Shown one piece after another: positions 1 through 10,975 of a stretch of DNA of 64,000 bases. Source of the DNA: Acanthaster planci (lineage: Eukaryota > Echinodermata > Asteroidea > Valvatida > Acanthasteridae); contig NW_019091499.1 of the NCBI RefSeq assembly GCF_001949145.1, positions 652,785 through 716,784 of the forward strand, written 5' to 3'. The stretch's first letter is position 1, and the number at the start of each line of letters is the position of its first letter. The position numbers and the translations under genes were made by a program. A model generated the notes under the pieces. It did not search any database and had not been told where the DNA came from. It worked only from the letters and a program-made list of their open reading frames with translations.

Positions 1-210
1 GAAAAAAAGAAAAGCACTCTCTAAAAGACTCAATATCCACTCTTCAAGGACAACTCGATAAGGAGCATTCCTTTATGGCTCCTCTATGGGGTAATTTAAA
101 TGTTCACTCTTTTAAAGTGGTTTGTTTTCAATCTCGTCAGAGTGGTTTCCACTCTTTTGGAATAGTTTTATGCGGACTTCCTCTTTCGGAGAGTTTTTAA
201 TCTTTTGCCT
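1..210. repeat. Hairpin-cluster repeat, CACTCTTTT family, copy 1
   Basis: Short motifs alternate with their reverse complements. Clear pairs are AGAGTGG at 139-145 with CCACTCT at 149-155, and GGAGC at 62-66 with GCTCC at 78-82; CCTCTTTCggaGAG follows at about 180-193. The same vocabulary returns at 42392-42612, so this looks like one member of a dispersed family rather than chance. No open reading frame or transposase is associated. Confidence 0.55.
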
Positions 211-945
211 TTAGAAAGAATAGATTTTGAGAAAAAAAAATCATGTGGAATGGATGCCTACAAGGCTTAAGGCTGTTGTCTTGCTTTGAATTTCATCCAG
301 ACTTTGATTAAATCGCTCCAACATCAACCCCTACACATTTTAAGGGCAAAAAGGAAATGTGCTTAAACATGAGGGTACCGTTCTCCACTTCTGTACTTTC
401 AAACTTTGGCAAACATTTTGAAACGTATACGCATGGAGCCAAAAGTCACGGAAGAATGGGTAAGGGATAGAACCGGATTTTGGCAAGATCCGCCCATAAG
501 TTTGGCATTGCAGTATCAGGCGTTTCCCGAAGAGGGCAAAATACTGGCTTTTTGGGAGTCAGATCCGAAGACAGACTGAGCGCATCTCACAGAACAAAAG
601 ACAACGTAGTACCAACAAGAAACTTTTAGAGGTCTTTACGGGACATTGTATTGTAAAAGTAACTTTATACTGTGAGACGGCGTCATCGCTGTGTCATGTT
701 GACGCGAGGGAGAGGGGGCTCAAAGATGGGTGGCAGCAAACACCTCCCCTTCCCGTAATCCCTTAGTGGTGATCGTATGCGGGATAGGATGACTCATTCT
801 TGGTTATTAGTAGAATCGAATTGTTAAACATCTAGGTCTGGGCAGTTTCGCTCTGTTATGATTTCGTTTTGTCTTGTGCTAAGGTTGTGGGTTTTAAATT
901 TTTTTACAGGTATTTTGGGTACCAGTCAAAAATGAAAACATAATT
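1..945. other. Non-coding flank with a hairpin-cluster repeat
   Basis: I see no supportable gene here. Bases 1-210 form a cluster of short inverted repeats built around the word CACTCTTTT and its complement (see the repeat entry). The rest is unremarkable AT-rich sequence. Because the exon at 946-1242 is on the minus strand and ends in a splice donor, its downstream exons should lie in this stretch or beyond the window edge, but I could not recognise one. Confidence 0.5.
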
Positions 946-1242
946 TCACGTTTTATTACGACCTACCTTCAACATCTCTCGTTGGCCGTCATGATCAAGC
1001 TGCCCTAATCGGCAGTAGCCCAAAGCGTGGGAACGCATGGCGGCCTTATGGGCCTCTAGGTCGATCAAGTCTCTACGAAGCTGCTGCTTGTAGCGGTCCA
1101 CGCGCTGCTCGGTCAACCGGTAAGCCCTCTCGATATTCCGGAGCACAATCTGCAATCGAGCCCGCTCGTTGCTGTTTAGCTGGCCTGTCCGGAGATCCGT
1201 TACGGCGTAGTCTGGACCGTAGATGTCGTTTTCTTGAAGCAT
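946..1242 (-). CDS. Coiled-coil protein exon, paralogue of the gene at 6054-7097
   Basis: This is a 5'-proximal or internal exon of a protein I cannot name. It reads from a possible start Met at 1242, preceded by an in-frame stop, through about 95 residues rich in Arg, Gln, Leu and Glu with heptad-like spacing. It runs into a splice donor (AAG|GTAGGT) near 957, so the last few residues before the stop at 946 are probably intronic. The segment RYKQQLRRDLIDLEAHKAAM is clearly related to RYQHQLRQELYEMEASRRAL in the plus-strand gene at 6054, and the preceding helices align too. The two genes are transcribed away from each other. The spacing of a basic coiled coil is weakly reminiscent of CCDC190-like proteins, but I would not assign that. 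Downstream exons are not seen. Confidence 0.6.
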   Translation of the reverse strand: MLQENDIYGPDYAVTDLRTGQLNSNERARLQIVLRNIERAYRLTEQRVDRYKQQLRRDLIDLEAHKAAMRSHALGYCRLGQLDHDGQREMLKVGRNKT

Positions 1243-4200
1243 TTTAAGGGTGTTTATCCTTTCGATAGGCCTACATTGTTACTCAAGTTACTCAAGGGTC
1301 TTTATAAATTTCTTGTCCGGTACAAAAAGGGTTCGTCTTCAAATTCTGAATGAGATGTTTTATCCCAGTTAATGTGGTTACTTGACTGCTTGACCCAACA
1401 GCTGAATCTAAGAAATGGGGCTCGTTTAGCATACAGGTGTTCTGGCCATCCAAACAGGTAAAGTTAAAGCCGCTGCTTAGTCATTAATTACACGACGAGT
1501 ATGGCCTTACGATATTGCTACTGGTTGTTTTGTCGAGTGCTGGCCCTGGAAAAACACTGCTTTACAATGCTAGAGTACTTCTATACTAGACGGCAGACTG
1601 TGGAAAATTTCCACCCTCAATTATTGTGTTATTGAACAAGTTCTGCGGCGGTACGGCATGGTTGAGATGAACCACATGATGTTCAGTATTATTCCATTTT
1701 TAGCAATAAAATATACTTGCTTTTCCTTGTAACTGTCAAGTATCATTTTCTCAGTAATTTCCACCTTAGGAAACGAGAATCTTGATTTCTGGCCCGACAC
1801 ATCATCATCCGAATGTGCTCACATAGAATCCTCACCATTAAAGCTTTCACAGTTCATCAAATGTACTGTCGACTCAACTGTTCTCTCCAGTGACAATTAA
1901 GCCTTCCGCGAACTCCTTGGGTTGTTATGTATTGATGTTTACAAAATTGTCTCTACATCCTGTTGTCATCCTTACTATCTTGCACACATCATAAATACGA
2001 CGAGAGTGTGTACTCATTAATTGAGGTGATTTGTCGTTTACTTAGTGAAAGCGATTCCACTGAGCCACCCCTAGCCTTGCCACCGCCCGAAACCCAGTGT
2101 GTCGAGCGTCATCGAGGCCAGTTATGTGCCCCAGAAATGCTACAGAGACAGATGGGGATCTAAGAACAGCTCATGACGACTACCGGCTTAAGGCCTGCAG
2201 CCATTAGCAAATAAATGTCACCACGATTTCGTTTGTTCGAGACTGCTTTGTAGCGGAAAGCATCTGCATACATCCCTTGATTGCAACAAATTTAGTATTT
2301 ACTTCAAATGTCATTAGTGCTAGGCAAGTTGTTTGTCTAACTAAAGTGCTTCCTTGTCAAGCACACTCGAAAGTGTTTACACAAGTTTCCTCGAGGAGCA
2401 TGAATACTTAGGGCGACTATCCCTTGAAAGCTTGGCCCCTTCGTGGAAACTTTCTTTAAAAACTACGAGTGTGGATTCAGCCGAGACGACAAACACGACG
2501 CAAGCCTTAAAGGGCTTGTAAATACAATCTCTCTGAAAAATAAAAGGCTGTTGTTGTGATGCCATTACAGACAGACACTGTTCATTATTTTGTCCATCGC
2601 TCGTTTACGATATTTGTGACAAAATGTTGCTCTCTGGCTTACTGTTATAAACTAAAACAATAACGAATTTTCAGAGTAAAGCAAATTTGCAACACGATAT
2701 ATCAAAAAGTTCTGGCAGTATTTAATCCAGAAACACTGGCTTTTCTGGTTTAGACGGCATCACACTTTTGCACATAAATACGGACATGAATCCCTTCAAA
2801 ATGGCACCGCCTACAAAATTGGAAAAAAAAAATCAGGTAAATGCGACACAAACGATCATTGGAGAAACTCCATTGAAAAGTTAATTGTTTTGGCCCTTCA
2901 CTGAGAACGAGTGAAGTGTGAGCGACACTCGACCGTGGTTGAGCTTGAAGGTGGGTCGACGGGGAAGCGTGGACATGCTCTCCTTGTTAATCAGCCAAGG
3001 AAGTCAGCGTAACCACGGCTGTTCGATGATCGATGCTCCTGCCCCCTCCCAAGCTCCCCCGCCCCGATCACAGCAGTTCTCTGTGCAGACTCGGTGGTCG
3101 AGTGGTTCAGACCACTGTATTAGTAAGCGGCAAGTCGTGGGTTTGAGTGTCATGCAAATAAGCTTGTGATGGGACCTCGGACGGTGGTGAGTGGAGACCA
3201 ACCTATTTTATTATAACAGGACTCAGCAAGCCCAACCAATATCAGAAGAACTTTGCCAGTCCCTGATTACAAAAAGTCAGAGTTAAGTTGACAAACCCCA
3301 GTATTTCGATTTTCCAACGGAGCTATTTAGCCATGCTTGCCGTGTATGAAAGGAACTTTAAACTATGATCACATTAATTGGATTTCAGAAATTGAGTTAA
3401 TTTTTCCGTTGTAGTCTTTTACGTTAAAAATACATTGAGATACGAGCAAGTTATTCGAGTATCTATTTAAGATAATGACTCTGAAGTGTCTTGCGCTTCA
3501 GCGTCGGCAATATATGTTATCAGAACTTCATCTCTTACCATCTGAACGTTTTACTACCTGAAATTAGTGAAAGCCAGCAACGGTTTACCATTTCAGCCAC
3601 GTCTGAACTTTTTTCCGAACCTTTACGATTTTTCAGGATATCTCGTGCCCTAGGCACAGGCGCACCATTTTCAGTTTACCTTGCATGACGAATGCCCCCG
3701 ATCGTGGCGCGCAGCTGTCATTTTGACTGAAGAAATATGAATGAAGCAGGCTCAGGCTATGGCTAACCCAGAGAGCTACTTATCAAACACGGTACAGTAC
3801 AATTATGCCTATTTATATAGTCTATAGTATGGTTGCATCGCTGGTCCCAATCAATGGCCACTTGAGGTCCACGACCGTGAAATTTTTCGACAACATTTTG
3901 TTCGGCCAAATATGTTCGGCCAGACACGGGTCATTATTAAGAAGAGGTTGGCACTTTCCTTCCATCAATTACACCTGTCCTCCATGTTGGTCACACTAAT
4001 ACACCTATTCCTGTCCCCCAGTCGAAAAATTGCTCTGGATGTTCCTTGCACGCGGATAATTCTAACTTCAGTACTCCTTGGGTTTACGAATACACACACT
4101 CAACTTCCTCCCCCAAGGTTGAGCATCGATCAAGCCTGGTGTTAATCGATACCAAAGTAGCTACTAGTCTCAGCCTTAATCACCCCTCCCATTCATCGTC

Positions 4201-6053
4201 CACTTAAAACCACCGGCTGCCTGTTAATTATGCACATCTTGCCGGCACGTTGGCAAACTTCTCTAATTTTCCGTGGCCTAATTCCTTGCTGCAAATTTAA
4301 TGAAAGTCAGTGTCAACAGAAATCTGGAAGGGTGCATTGAACACAATCCGTCAGGAATTGGTATCCCTTATTGCCGCTCGGGTTCCGGCATCGCGAACGG
4401 TCGTAAACCACAGTTCAGAGTGCTGCGTAGTTGGGCATGGCGATGTTTGCAGTTTGCAGACCTTTCATTTGAATTTGTATAAGGATGCTTGCTGAAAAGC
4501 GAAATCCATCAGTTCAAAGGATTCAAGCCTTACAATAAATCAAGAGTCCTAATGCGATTATCAGATCTTGGAGTGCTGTCAATTCTCCCTTTTGTCCACG
4601 TTTATTCACCCCCCTTAACCGCTGACCATTTGTTTTGGAATTTCGGCTTCCTCAAGTTACAAAATGTCTCATCTTCTGCACCCCTCAAGAATTTCGCAGT
4701 TTTCCAAGAGTAATCGCTTATCACATTCAAGATTAATATTAATGTTTATTTTAATTCCAATGTCATCGACGGTGTAGTTAACTCTCTCGATCACTGACGC
4801 CAGCTCCTTTGATAGTCCTTAGTGCGGCTATAAGAAGCTTTTGGAAACTCCTGTCTGCATCTTAAAGCTCTTAGGTGGACCTTCACGACTCACTGACAAT
4901 TCTTCGAGCTAGTATTCTCTACAACAGTTTGGGATTAATACGCTGTATCTGGAAGAGCCAACAAGAAACACTTAAGGGGTAATGGAGTTCGATTGCAGTG
5001 TCTCATATTTTGACAAAGGCTGAGGGTACACTTTCAGAAATATAAAGTAATAGTTGCTCTAGCTAGAATGCTCATTTTGGTTCAGAATCCCGTCCATGAT
5101 GTTAAATGCTAACATTTTCTTTTATAGTGTGTCTCTATTGTCTTACGTTGTTGGCATGCTACCATCAGCATCACAACTTTACTGCATCATTTGTGGAAAA
5201 CATCTGGTGTTCAGAAGAAACATCCAGCGATGGTATGTAAATGAAACAAGAGCCTTTAACAACGTTCATCATTTCAATTCATTGTTTGAATGTTTGTGAG
5301 CCAGTAAGAATTTGTTGACCATCAGCACAAACAACTTCCTCGAACCCTCAGTTTCATAGAGGGTGAACTTAAAATGGCCAATTAATTACTCTTAGATAGC
5401 TTTTGTTAATCTTTCTGGTTAATGGCCATCTCCCTTCATCAACAGGAGCTCGTGCCAAAAATATCGACGAAAAAAGGGATTATACCGACCATCCCGCCGC
5501 GATCGATCGTTGACACGCAGCAGCGGGCCAACACGGGGCTTCTTCCTCGGCAATGAGTGGCGGTGAACACGTCAGACTCTGGCTGTGAGATTATATAGAA
5601 ATCCATTGCAGATTACGGGATAATCCGCTCTGTGTTGGTATCTATAGCTTGTCAACAAAACGGCAGGGTGCTTGGCCCGGTTGCTTAGTGCTCTAATGAT
5701 TCTGGACATGAAAGGGTGCATGGAATAAGTTGGAGCTTGTAGAGACAGTTATATTCAGTTCGTGAGGGAAACTGCTGCGATATTCCCAAGATAAATATGT
5801 TATGCCCGAATAGGATTTTGTTCATTCAGCGAAGAAACTGCTTGGAGACAGAAAATCGAACCTTCAACATGACAAAAAAAAACCAGTTGAAGCATCAAGT
5901 TTAACTTCGTCGGTGAACGAAAATAATTGAACTTTCAGTCACTATACGGGTACTGATTTTGATCTAGCAATTCCACACTATGATGACTTAACCATGACTG
6001 GATTTAAGCATACGATTTTTGGAAGTTGACCAATTCATTCTCGAAGCAAAAGC
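1243..6053. other. Intergenic region between the divergent coiled-coil genes
   Basis: About 4.8 kb of mostly AT-rich sequence. It contains a tRNA-like repeat near 3088-3160 and no open frame that I trust. One short GC-rich stretch at 5448-5555 follows a plausible acceptor (CAACAG) and reads about 36 codons to a stop on the plus strand; it could be a terminal exon of an unseen gene, but nothing connects to it. If the two flanking genes share regulation, their promoters are within this region; I could not identify a TATA box for either. Confidence 0.45.
3088..3160 (+). repeat. tRNA-derived SINE-like sequence
   Basis: The stretch TCGGTGGTCGAGTGGTTCAG at 3091-3110 resembles an RNA polymerase III A box of a tRNA-Ser/Leu-type gene. 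About 30 bases further on, GGGTTTGAGTGTC at 3139-3151 is a degenerate B box. The arms do not fold into a convincing cloverleaf, so I read this as the head of a tRNA-derived SINE, not a functional tRNA. Confidence 0.4.
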
Positions 6054-7097
6054 ATGTCTACGCTTCTAGCGCTACCCTTTGCAGGTAACAGCCAGCCACA
6101 TCAGCCAGCACTTCCAATGGACATCCGAGGGCGAACCACCGCCAAGGAGAAGAGGAAGGAGAGACGGGACGTCGGGGACCTGGTGGCCAAGAAAAGGTTG
6201 GAGAACATACGACTTCACAGTGCCCACACCCGGCACCGCAACGGCATCATCAACGCGGCCGAAAAGAACCGGCTGCTCAACACCGAGAAGCAGATGGACC
6301 TGCTGCAGCGGCGGGCCGCAGCCAACATCTCCCGCTACCAGCACCAACTGCGCCAGGAGCTGTACGAGATGGAGGCTTCCCGGCGTGCCCTGCGCCACCA
6401 CTCCGTGACCGAGGTGTCCAGCGAGGCCCACACGGACATGAAAGGCTTGGCCAAATTTGCGGCTCGAGGCCGGTACCTGTACTCGGTCCGCAACGAGACA
6501 CGTTCCCAGAAGGAGGAAATGGAGTCCTACAACGGCCGACTGGAGCAGGCCACCAAGCTGCTCAGACCGGCCCGGAGGCAAAGCGTGGCGGCCATGGACA
6601 ACGGTAAGAACATGGGATCCAATCCATCTGACACGTACCATGAGATTGGCAGGAGGATAAGTATGGCCAGGCTCAACTCCATGACAGAGGAACATTTCGA
6701 AAACGAGTGTCCAATAAACGAAACAGAACCAACCACCGACACACCTGTTGATGAACAAGCGCTCCCTGACCACAGCAACTCGTTGCCACCGCCCTTCGAC
6801 ATGGTCAAGCTCCGTTCTGAACTGGGCCCAGACCTACAAAAAGAACTTGACAGTCTTGAAATCGATGATGGCCGAGGTACATGTCTCATTCCGATACATC
6901 CCAGCCCGAATTACGAGGTGTGTCCAACGGAGCTCAATCCCCCCACCAATGCCACGAAATGTTCGCCCAAGCCCCCAGCCAAATTGAAGCTGCCGCCGGT
7001 ACAGGTCAACCGACATTTCATCTTAAGAAAACCATCTACCAAACAGCTACTAGCCTCAATAGCAAAACCAACACTCAGCACAGTCTCTGAGACCTGA
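6054..7097 (+). CDS. Coiled-coil protein of unknown function (347 residues)
   Basis: An uninterrupted 347-codon frame. Residues about 25-170 are highly charged and predicted helical, with a core RYQHQLRQELYEMEASRRAL shared with the minus-strand exon at 946-1242. Residues 170-347 are low in complexity, Pro/Ser/Thr-rich and probably disordered, ending in a basic tail. No signal peptide or membrane segment is visible, so it is probably cytosolic, cytoskeletal or nuclear. The first Met is used here, but Met22 is an alternative, and a TTTGCAG acceptor-like site at about 6077-6083 means the true 5' end could be spliced. A GTAAGA within the frame at about 6604 could act as a donor, although the frame stays open through it. 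Short overlapping frames on both strands reflect its GC content. I do not recognise the family. Confidence 0.72.
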   Translation: MSTLLALPFAGNSQPHQPALPMDIRGRTTAKEKRKERRDVGDLVAKKRLENIRLHSAHTRHRNGIINAAEKNRLLNTEKQMDLLQRRAAANISRYQHQLRQELYEMEASRRALRHHSVTEVSSEAHTDMKGLAKFAARGRYLYSVRNETRSQKEEMESYNGRLEQATKLLRPARRQSVAAMDNGKNMGSNPSDTYHEIGRRISMARLNSMTEEHFENECPINETEPTTDTPVDEQALPDHSNSLPPPFDMVKLRSELGPDLQKELDSLEIDDGRGTCLIPIHPSPNYEVCPTELNPPTNATKCSPKPPAKLKLPPVQVNRHFILRKPSTKQLLASIAKPTLSTVSET

Positions 7098-7264
7098 CGG
7101 TGCACGTGTAACTGTCTTTCTGCATGTATTCTCAACAATAATGTAGCACTCGGCACTTTAAATGAGACGTTTCCACTGGCTTGGTGATTTGTGATTTCAC
7201 GATATTGCACAAATGTTCTGCCTTTAATTCCAGAAAATAGTAACGGCATTTGTCTCAAAGGAGA

Positions 7265-7270
7265 AATAAA
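7265..7270 (+). promoter_or_regulatory. Polyadenylation signal of the coiled-coil gene
   Basis: Canonical AATAAA lying 168 bases after the stop codon at 7097, on the same strand, with a T-rich stretch soon after. It fits the 3' end of the 6054-7097 transcript. Confidence 0.5.
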
Positions 7271-7299
7271 TGTTGGATGTCTTGAATTTTTCTCCATTA

Positions 7300-10119
7300 A
7301 AATAATTAAACTCCATTCTCAATTACTCTCCTACAATTCTACAAAATTATGAAAGAGGAAAAAACTTTATTTGTTGTATCCTCGAAAGAGTAGGCCTACT
7401 GTTGAAAGAGTAACATGATGGGAAAACGGACTTCGTCAAGAAATATAGTGTCAATTTAGTTTTCGAATTTGCAAAAAAATGTAGGACTTTCCTAATCGAA
7501 TAAGTTTCAGCGTACATGCGTCAAACTTCTATGGCCTTGGTTTTTTTTTCAGGTGCTTATAAGCTTTTAGCTCCTTTGTGTGAACACTTTATCGATACGG
7601 GTGCAATCTGTCGGTAATTTGAACGCAATTAATACGCCAGAGCTGGTGATGAAGGCTCAATTTTGAAAGAAGTACTACTGAAATTACAGAAATGTACCAA
7701 CATTCAAGAGGTTTATTTCACATCACACCGTAAGAATATACATTATTGGAAAGCACGTTCATTGTGGTGGATCATGCAAAAAGAGCTTTATTCCACGCGA
7801 TACCATATACCCTCCGCTGTAGAAGTCGATTAAAATCGATTTTATTCATTTCCAAACGTTGCTAAAACCCTAATTTTGGAAGGAAAAAGAAAAGAGAGAG
7901 AAAAATTTCCCAGACAAAATAATTCAGACGGATGTAGAAAGTTTTTAAAAGCACAGTTTTCTCAATATGTAGTTCCAAAAAAGACGCGTGTATTATAATG
8001 ACTAATTCGTAATGACTTGTTTATAACCCAATCTTTTGTAATCTTTACCATAAAAAATGAATAGAATGACTTTGAAAGCAATAGGAAAGACTATTGCCTC
8101 CTTCAACCGCAGACAAAATAATAAAATCCCCTTTTCCTTACTTAGTAGTACCAATAAGCCTATATTACACGACGTTTCGGGGTCAGATGCAAAGCCCGAG
8201 ATAGGACGAAACTGGGACATGCACCCCCCCCCGAAGTCCATGACACGTGGATACGCAACTTGATTACAAGATTTATTTGATGTTAGTGCGAATGGGGGTT
8301 CGAATCCTAACGGACAAAATTGTTTATTGGATTGCCTACGTAGAGTTATCGTAGGAGGCGCCATGCATTCACTGGACGTGTTCGAATGAAGCGGCTGGAT
8401 GTACGGGTGCTATAGTTTGAGGAAGCAGAGTGCCGAGCCAAGGCCGGCTAACAAGCAGCCCTATGACAACAGTGGTGGCACGAACTCTGATTAGTGAGTG
8501 CGAGCGACACGGAATGCGCCACCAATTTCCAACAGAATAAGAGTAAAGCCGTGTATGTAAACAAGAACCTGTCATGACAGCATCAATGCAGAGGTGTTGA
8601 ATTTTAACTCATCTTAATGAAGATAGCTTGTTAAAGAGGTGGTAGACAGAGATGGAGGCAGAGCAAAAACATATTGTCACACGAATATATCCAGCATGAA
8701 TTCCATCTTGATAATCTTGTTAAGGTTTGTGTCTTCCGTGTGAAACGAGCCTTTGGCTGACTGGACGCCATAGGCGAAAATCCGGGGGGTGGGGGAATGA
8801 TATAACCCCCACACACTTTTTGGGGGGATGGGCTATAGAATCCCCCCCCCATACACACACACAGTTTTTCTGGCGAGAAAGAAGTTAAAGTGGAATGTGA
8901 AGAGTTTTTCAGACTTAAAACGACTAAAATGCATTCAGTATCACTTAAAATGGGGGAAGAATCCATAAATATGCCATTCTTAACCCTGTAACAGTCCCAA
9001 ATCCTCCAATGTCAATACGATTTTACATACACCCTTGAGGGTTAGGGTTAATACATACTACAGATGTTTATTAATATCATGAACATCGACCTCTTTATAG
9101 AGTCATATGGTGTCACCTCCCGCCCCCGCTTTTCAAATTTTCATGGCAAGGCAAGCCCCCCCCGCCATTCCCCATCCCCTCCTCAATTTCCGGCACAAAT
9201 TTACGCCACTGCTTGACGCACTGGGCCGGGCAGGAGCACTCGGCGAGAGTCAAGAATACCCAAGGGCCCTTCAGTTACTTTCTCCCCCTCTTTTACCGAT
9301 CCAGCGAAGCATCGTTATGCACAGAACCCACATTTTCGATTTCTTACTTGTTGACTTTAAAGCCCAGGAGAAAATCGTGATTTCTTGAGCTCACCAGAAG
9401 TCTGGAATAAAGTCAACTCTATCTAGTCTTTCAGGCGCATGCCTGCATGGTCTCAGCCGATATCGTGCGCTGAGCATTTCCGACCAACAGCGAACAACCA
9501 AATCGATCGAACTCGGCCAAAATATTTACTTTCTCCGTTCAATCGATTCTTTGCCGGATAATGTGTGTGTGTCAGTGGTGGAAGTTTATAATAGGCTTGC
9601 AAGTGCAGAATTAATGGTGTGGGTTCAGACGTAATTTCCCAGTGCAAGAATGACGTGAGGAAGTTACAGTATGTTTTCTCCTCATACGTCAACCGAATTC
9701 CAGTTATCTTTCTATTAGTGCATGCACTATAAAAAGGTAAAAATATACCAAAATAGCGTACAATAGACCTGCAAAATAACGATTGAATAGGTTACATATT
9801 AAAGGGCCCATGAAAAGCAGTTTTATCATTGCAATTGGAAGATAATTCGTTTAAGAAGATTTCCTGTAAATAAAAGTAATTTTAGTAATTAATACATAAG
9901 AGAAAAATAATACTAACGAGTGTTTGCCAAACAGCCCTGCCCCTGTCGATGTACCTAATTAGCATAAGAATTTTGCATAATTATGACGTACGTTTGTGAA
10001 GTCATCGACTAGCTAGCAGCCCCCCGATGCACGTTTGCCCACTGTAACTCAGCGCGTTATAGTATTAGTACGACTTCGAGATCACCAACTTGCCGATGTT
10101 CTAGTGATATTTCAGGAAA
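7300..10119. other. Intergenic region with degenerate mobile-element pieces
   Basis: No gene is supportable. A tRNA-like B box (GGGGGTTCGAATCC) sits at about 8295-8308. On the minus strand around 8160-8205 there is a Penelope-like tail word (TCTGACCCCGAAACGTCG). G- and C-run elements occur at about 8755-8860 and 9105-9230; the latter ends in TACGCCACTG, as in hAT-like miniature elements. Confidence 0.45.
8283..8312 (+). repeat. tRNA-like B-box remnant
   Basis: GGGGGTTCGAATCCTAACG contains a perfect polymerase III B box. No A box or cloverleaf could be placed upstream, so it is more likely a SINE fragment than a tRNA gene. Confidence 0.3.
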
Positions 10120-10600
10120 ATGCCAACCAGGTGCGTTGCTGCAGTTTTTGGAAATACTTCTAAAAATGGCACAAGCATGCATAATTTCCCAAAAGACGTG
10201 AAATATCGCAAAATGGGGGAAGCGAAAGTCAAGCTCACACATGCACGGGCCAAGTGGACTTGACCAACGCCGAGCTGGAAACTCTGCAGAGACCTCTTCA
10301 AGCCAGAACGTTTCGAGCCCATTGCAAGCCTGCAAGATTCATTTGGCATGAAGTTCAAGAGGCTGCTAAAACCGGATGCAGTGCCGACAATATGCCTACC
10401 AAGTGCGAAGTCCAAGAAAAAAAAATGGAAAAACGAAGAGGAGCCTTAGAGGAGCGCGAACGGAAAAGGCTACGATATTTCCACGTACGCCACTGCGAAG
10501 GAAGCCATGCGTGCTTACTCTGGGTTTCAGACGGCCCAAATGGCACCAGGCTACGATTGCGGGTTCTTAAACGTACGTCACACCGTTTGTCGGAGATTTG
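10120..10600 (+). pseudogene. Broken THAP-domain gene
   Basis: From the ATG at 10120 one frame reads a typical THAP zinc-finger start: MPTRC, a short loop with GNT and SKNG, then HNFPKD, a basic helix and a conserved Trp (AKW). It continues with PTPSW, LCRDLF, FKPERFE, a Phe-Gly pair, and the LLKPDAVPT end that closes THAP domains. THAP domains bind DNA in regulators and in P-element-type transposases. Two in-frame stops interrupt it: TGA at 10259-10261, just after the conserved Trp, and TAG at about 10448. The zinc-ligand His of the usual C-x2-H is Leu (LCRDLF). The order of landmarks is normal and nothing is frameshifted, so I read a decayed copy. An intron covering the stops is possible but would not restore the lost His. 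The source may be a P-like transposon or a host THAP gene. Confidence 0.65.
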
Positions 10601-10897
10601 AGGGGGGGGTGAAAAACAGTAATTAACAATAACTAAATACATTTTGTTCATTTTTTCACCATTTGTACTGTTACTGACATATCCAGGCACAACATAAAGA
10701 AGAAAATAGCTGTTCGTTTGGGTAGGTCAGCATGGACCCTTTAAGTAAATAACGAGGGGAGTCTTCACAAGAAAATGGTTACACCTGGAATGCTATTATT
10801 TCCACTCAAACATTTTAGGTTATTCCAAACAACAGTCCGGACGAATGATCGATGGAAACTAATGTTTAAAACACTATACCCTCGATACCGGTCGACA

Positions 10898-10975
10898 TAC
10901 AGGGTGTCCCAGAAGAAAAAAAAACCGAGGAACGGGGTTAATATGCCCAAACCATGGGATATGATTTTAATGTAT
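10898..10975 (+). repeat. Left member of an inverted repeat pair
   Basis: Begins with ACAGGGTGTCCCAGAA, a word seen at the ends of many degenerate invertebrate transposons, followed by GGGGTTAATATGCCC and GATATGATTTTAATGTA. The complementary sequence occurs at 12439-12513. Either these are long degenerate termini of one 1.6-kb element, or two copies of a dispersed repeat in opposite orientation. Confidence 0.5.

Noticed and set aside
6072-6773. 233-codon minus-strand frame
   Set aside because: Antisense to the coiled-coil gene; repeated Leu/Val/Gly composition reflects the GC-rich coding strand.
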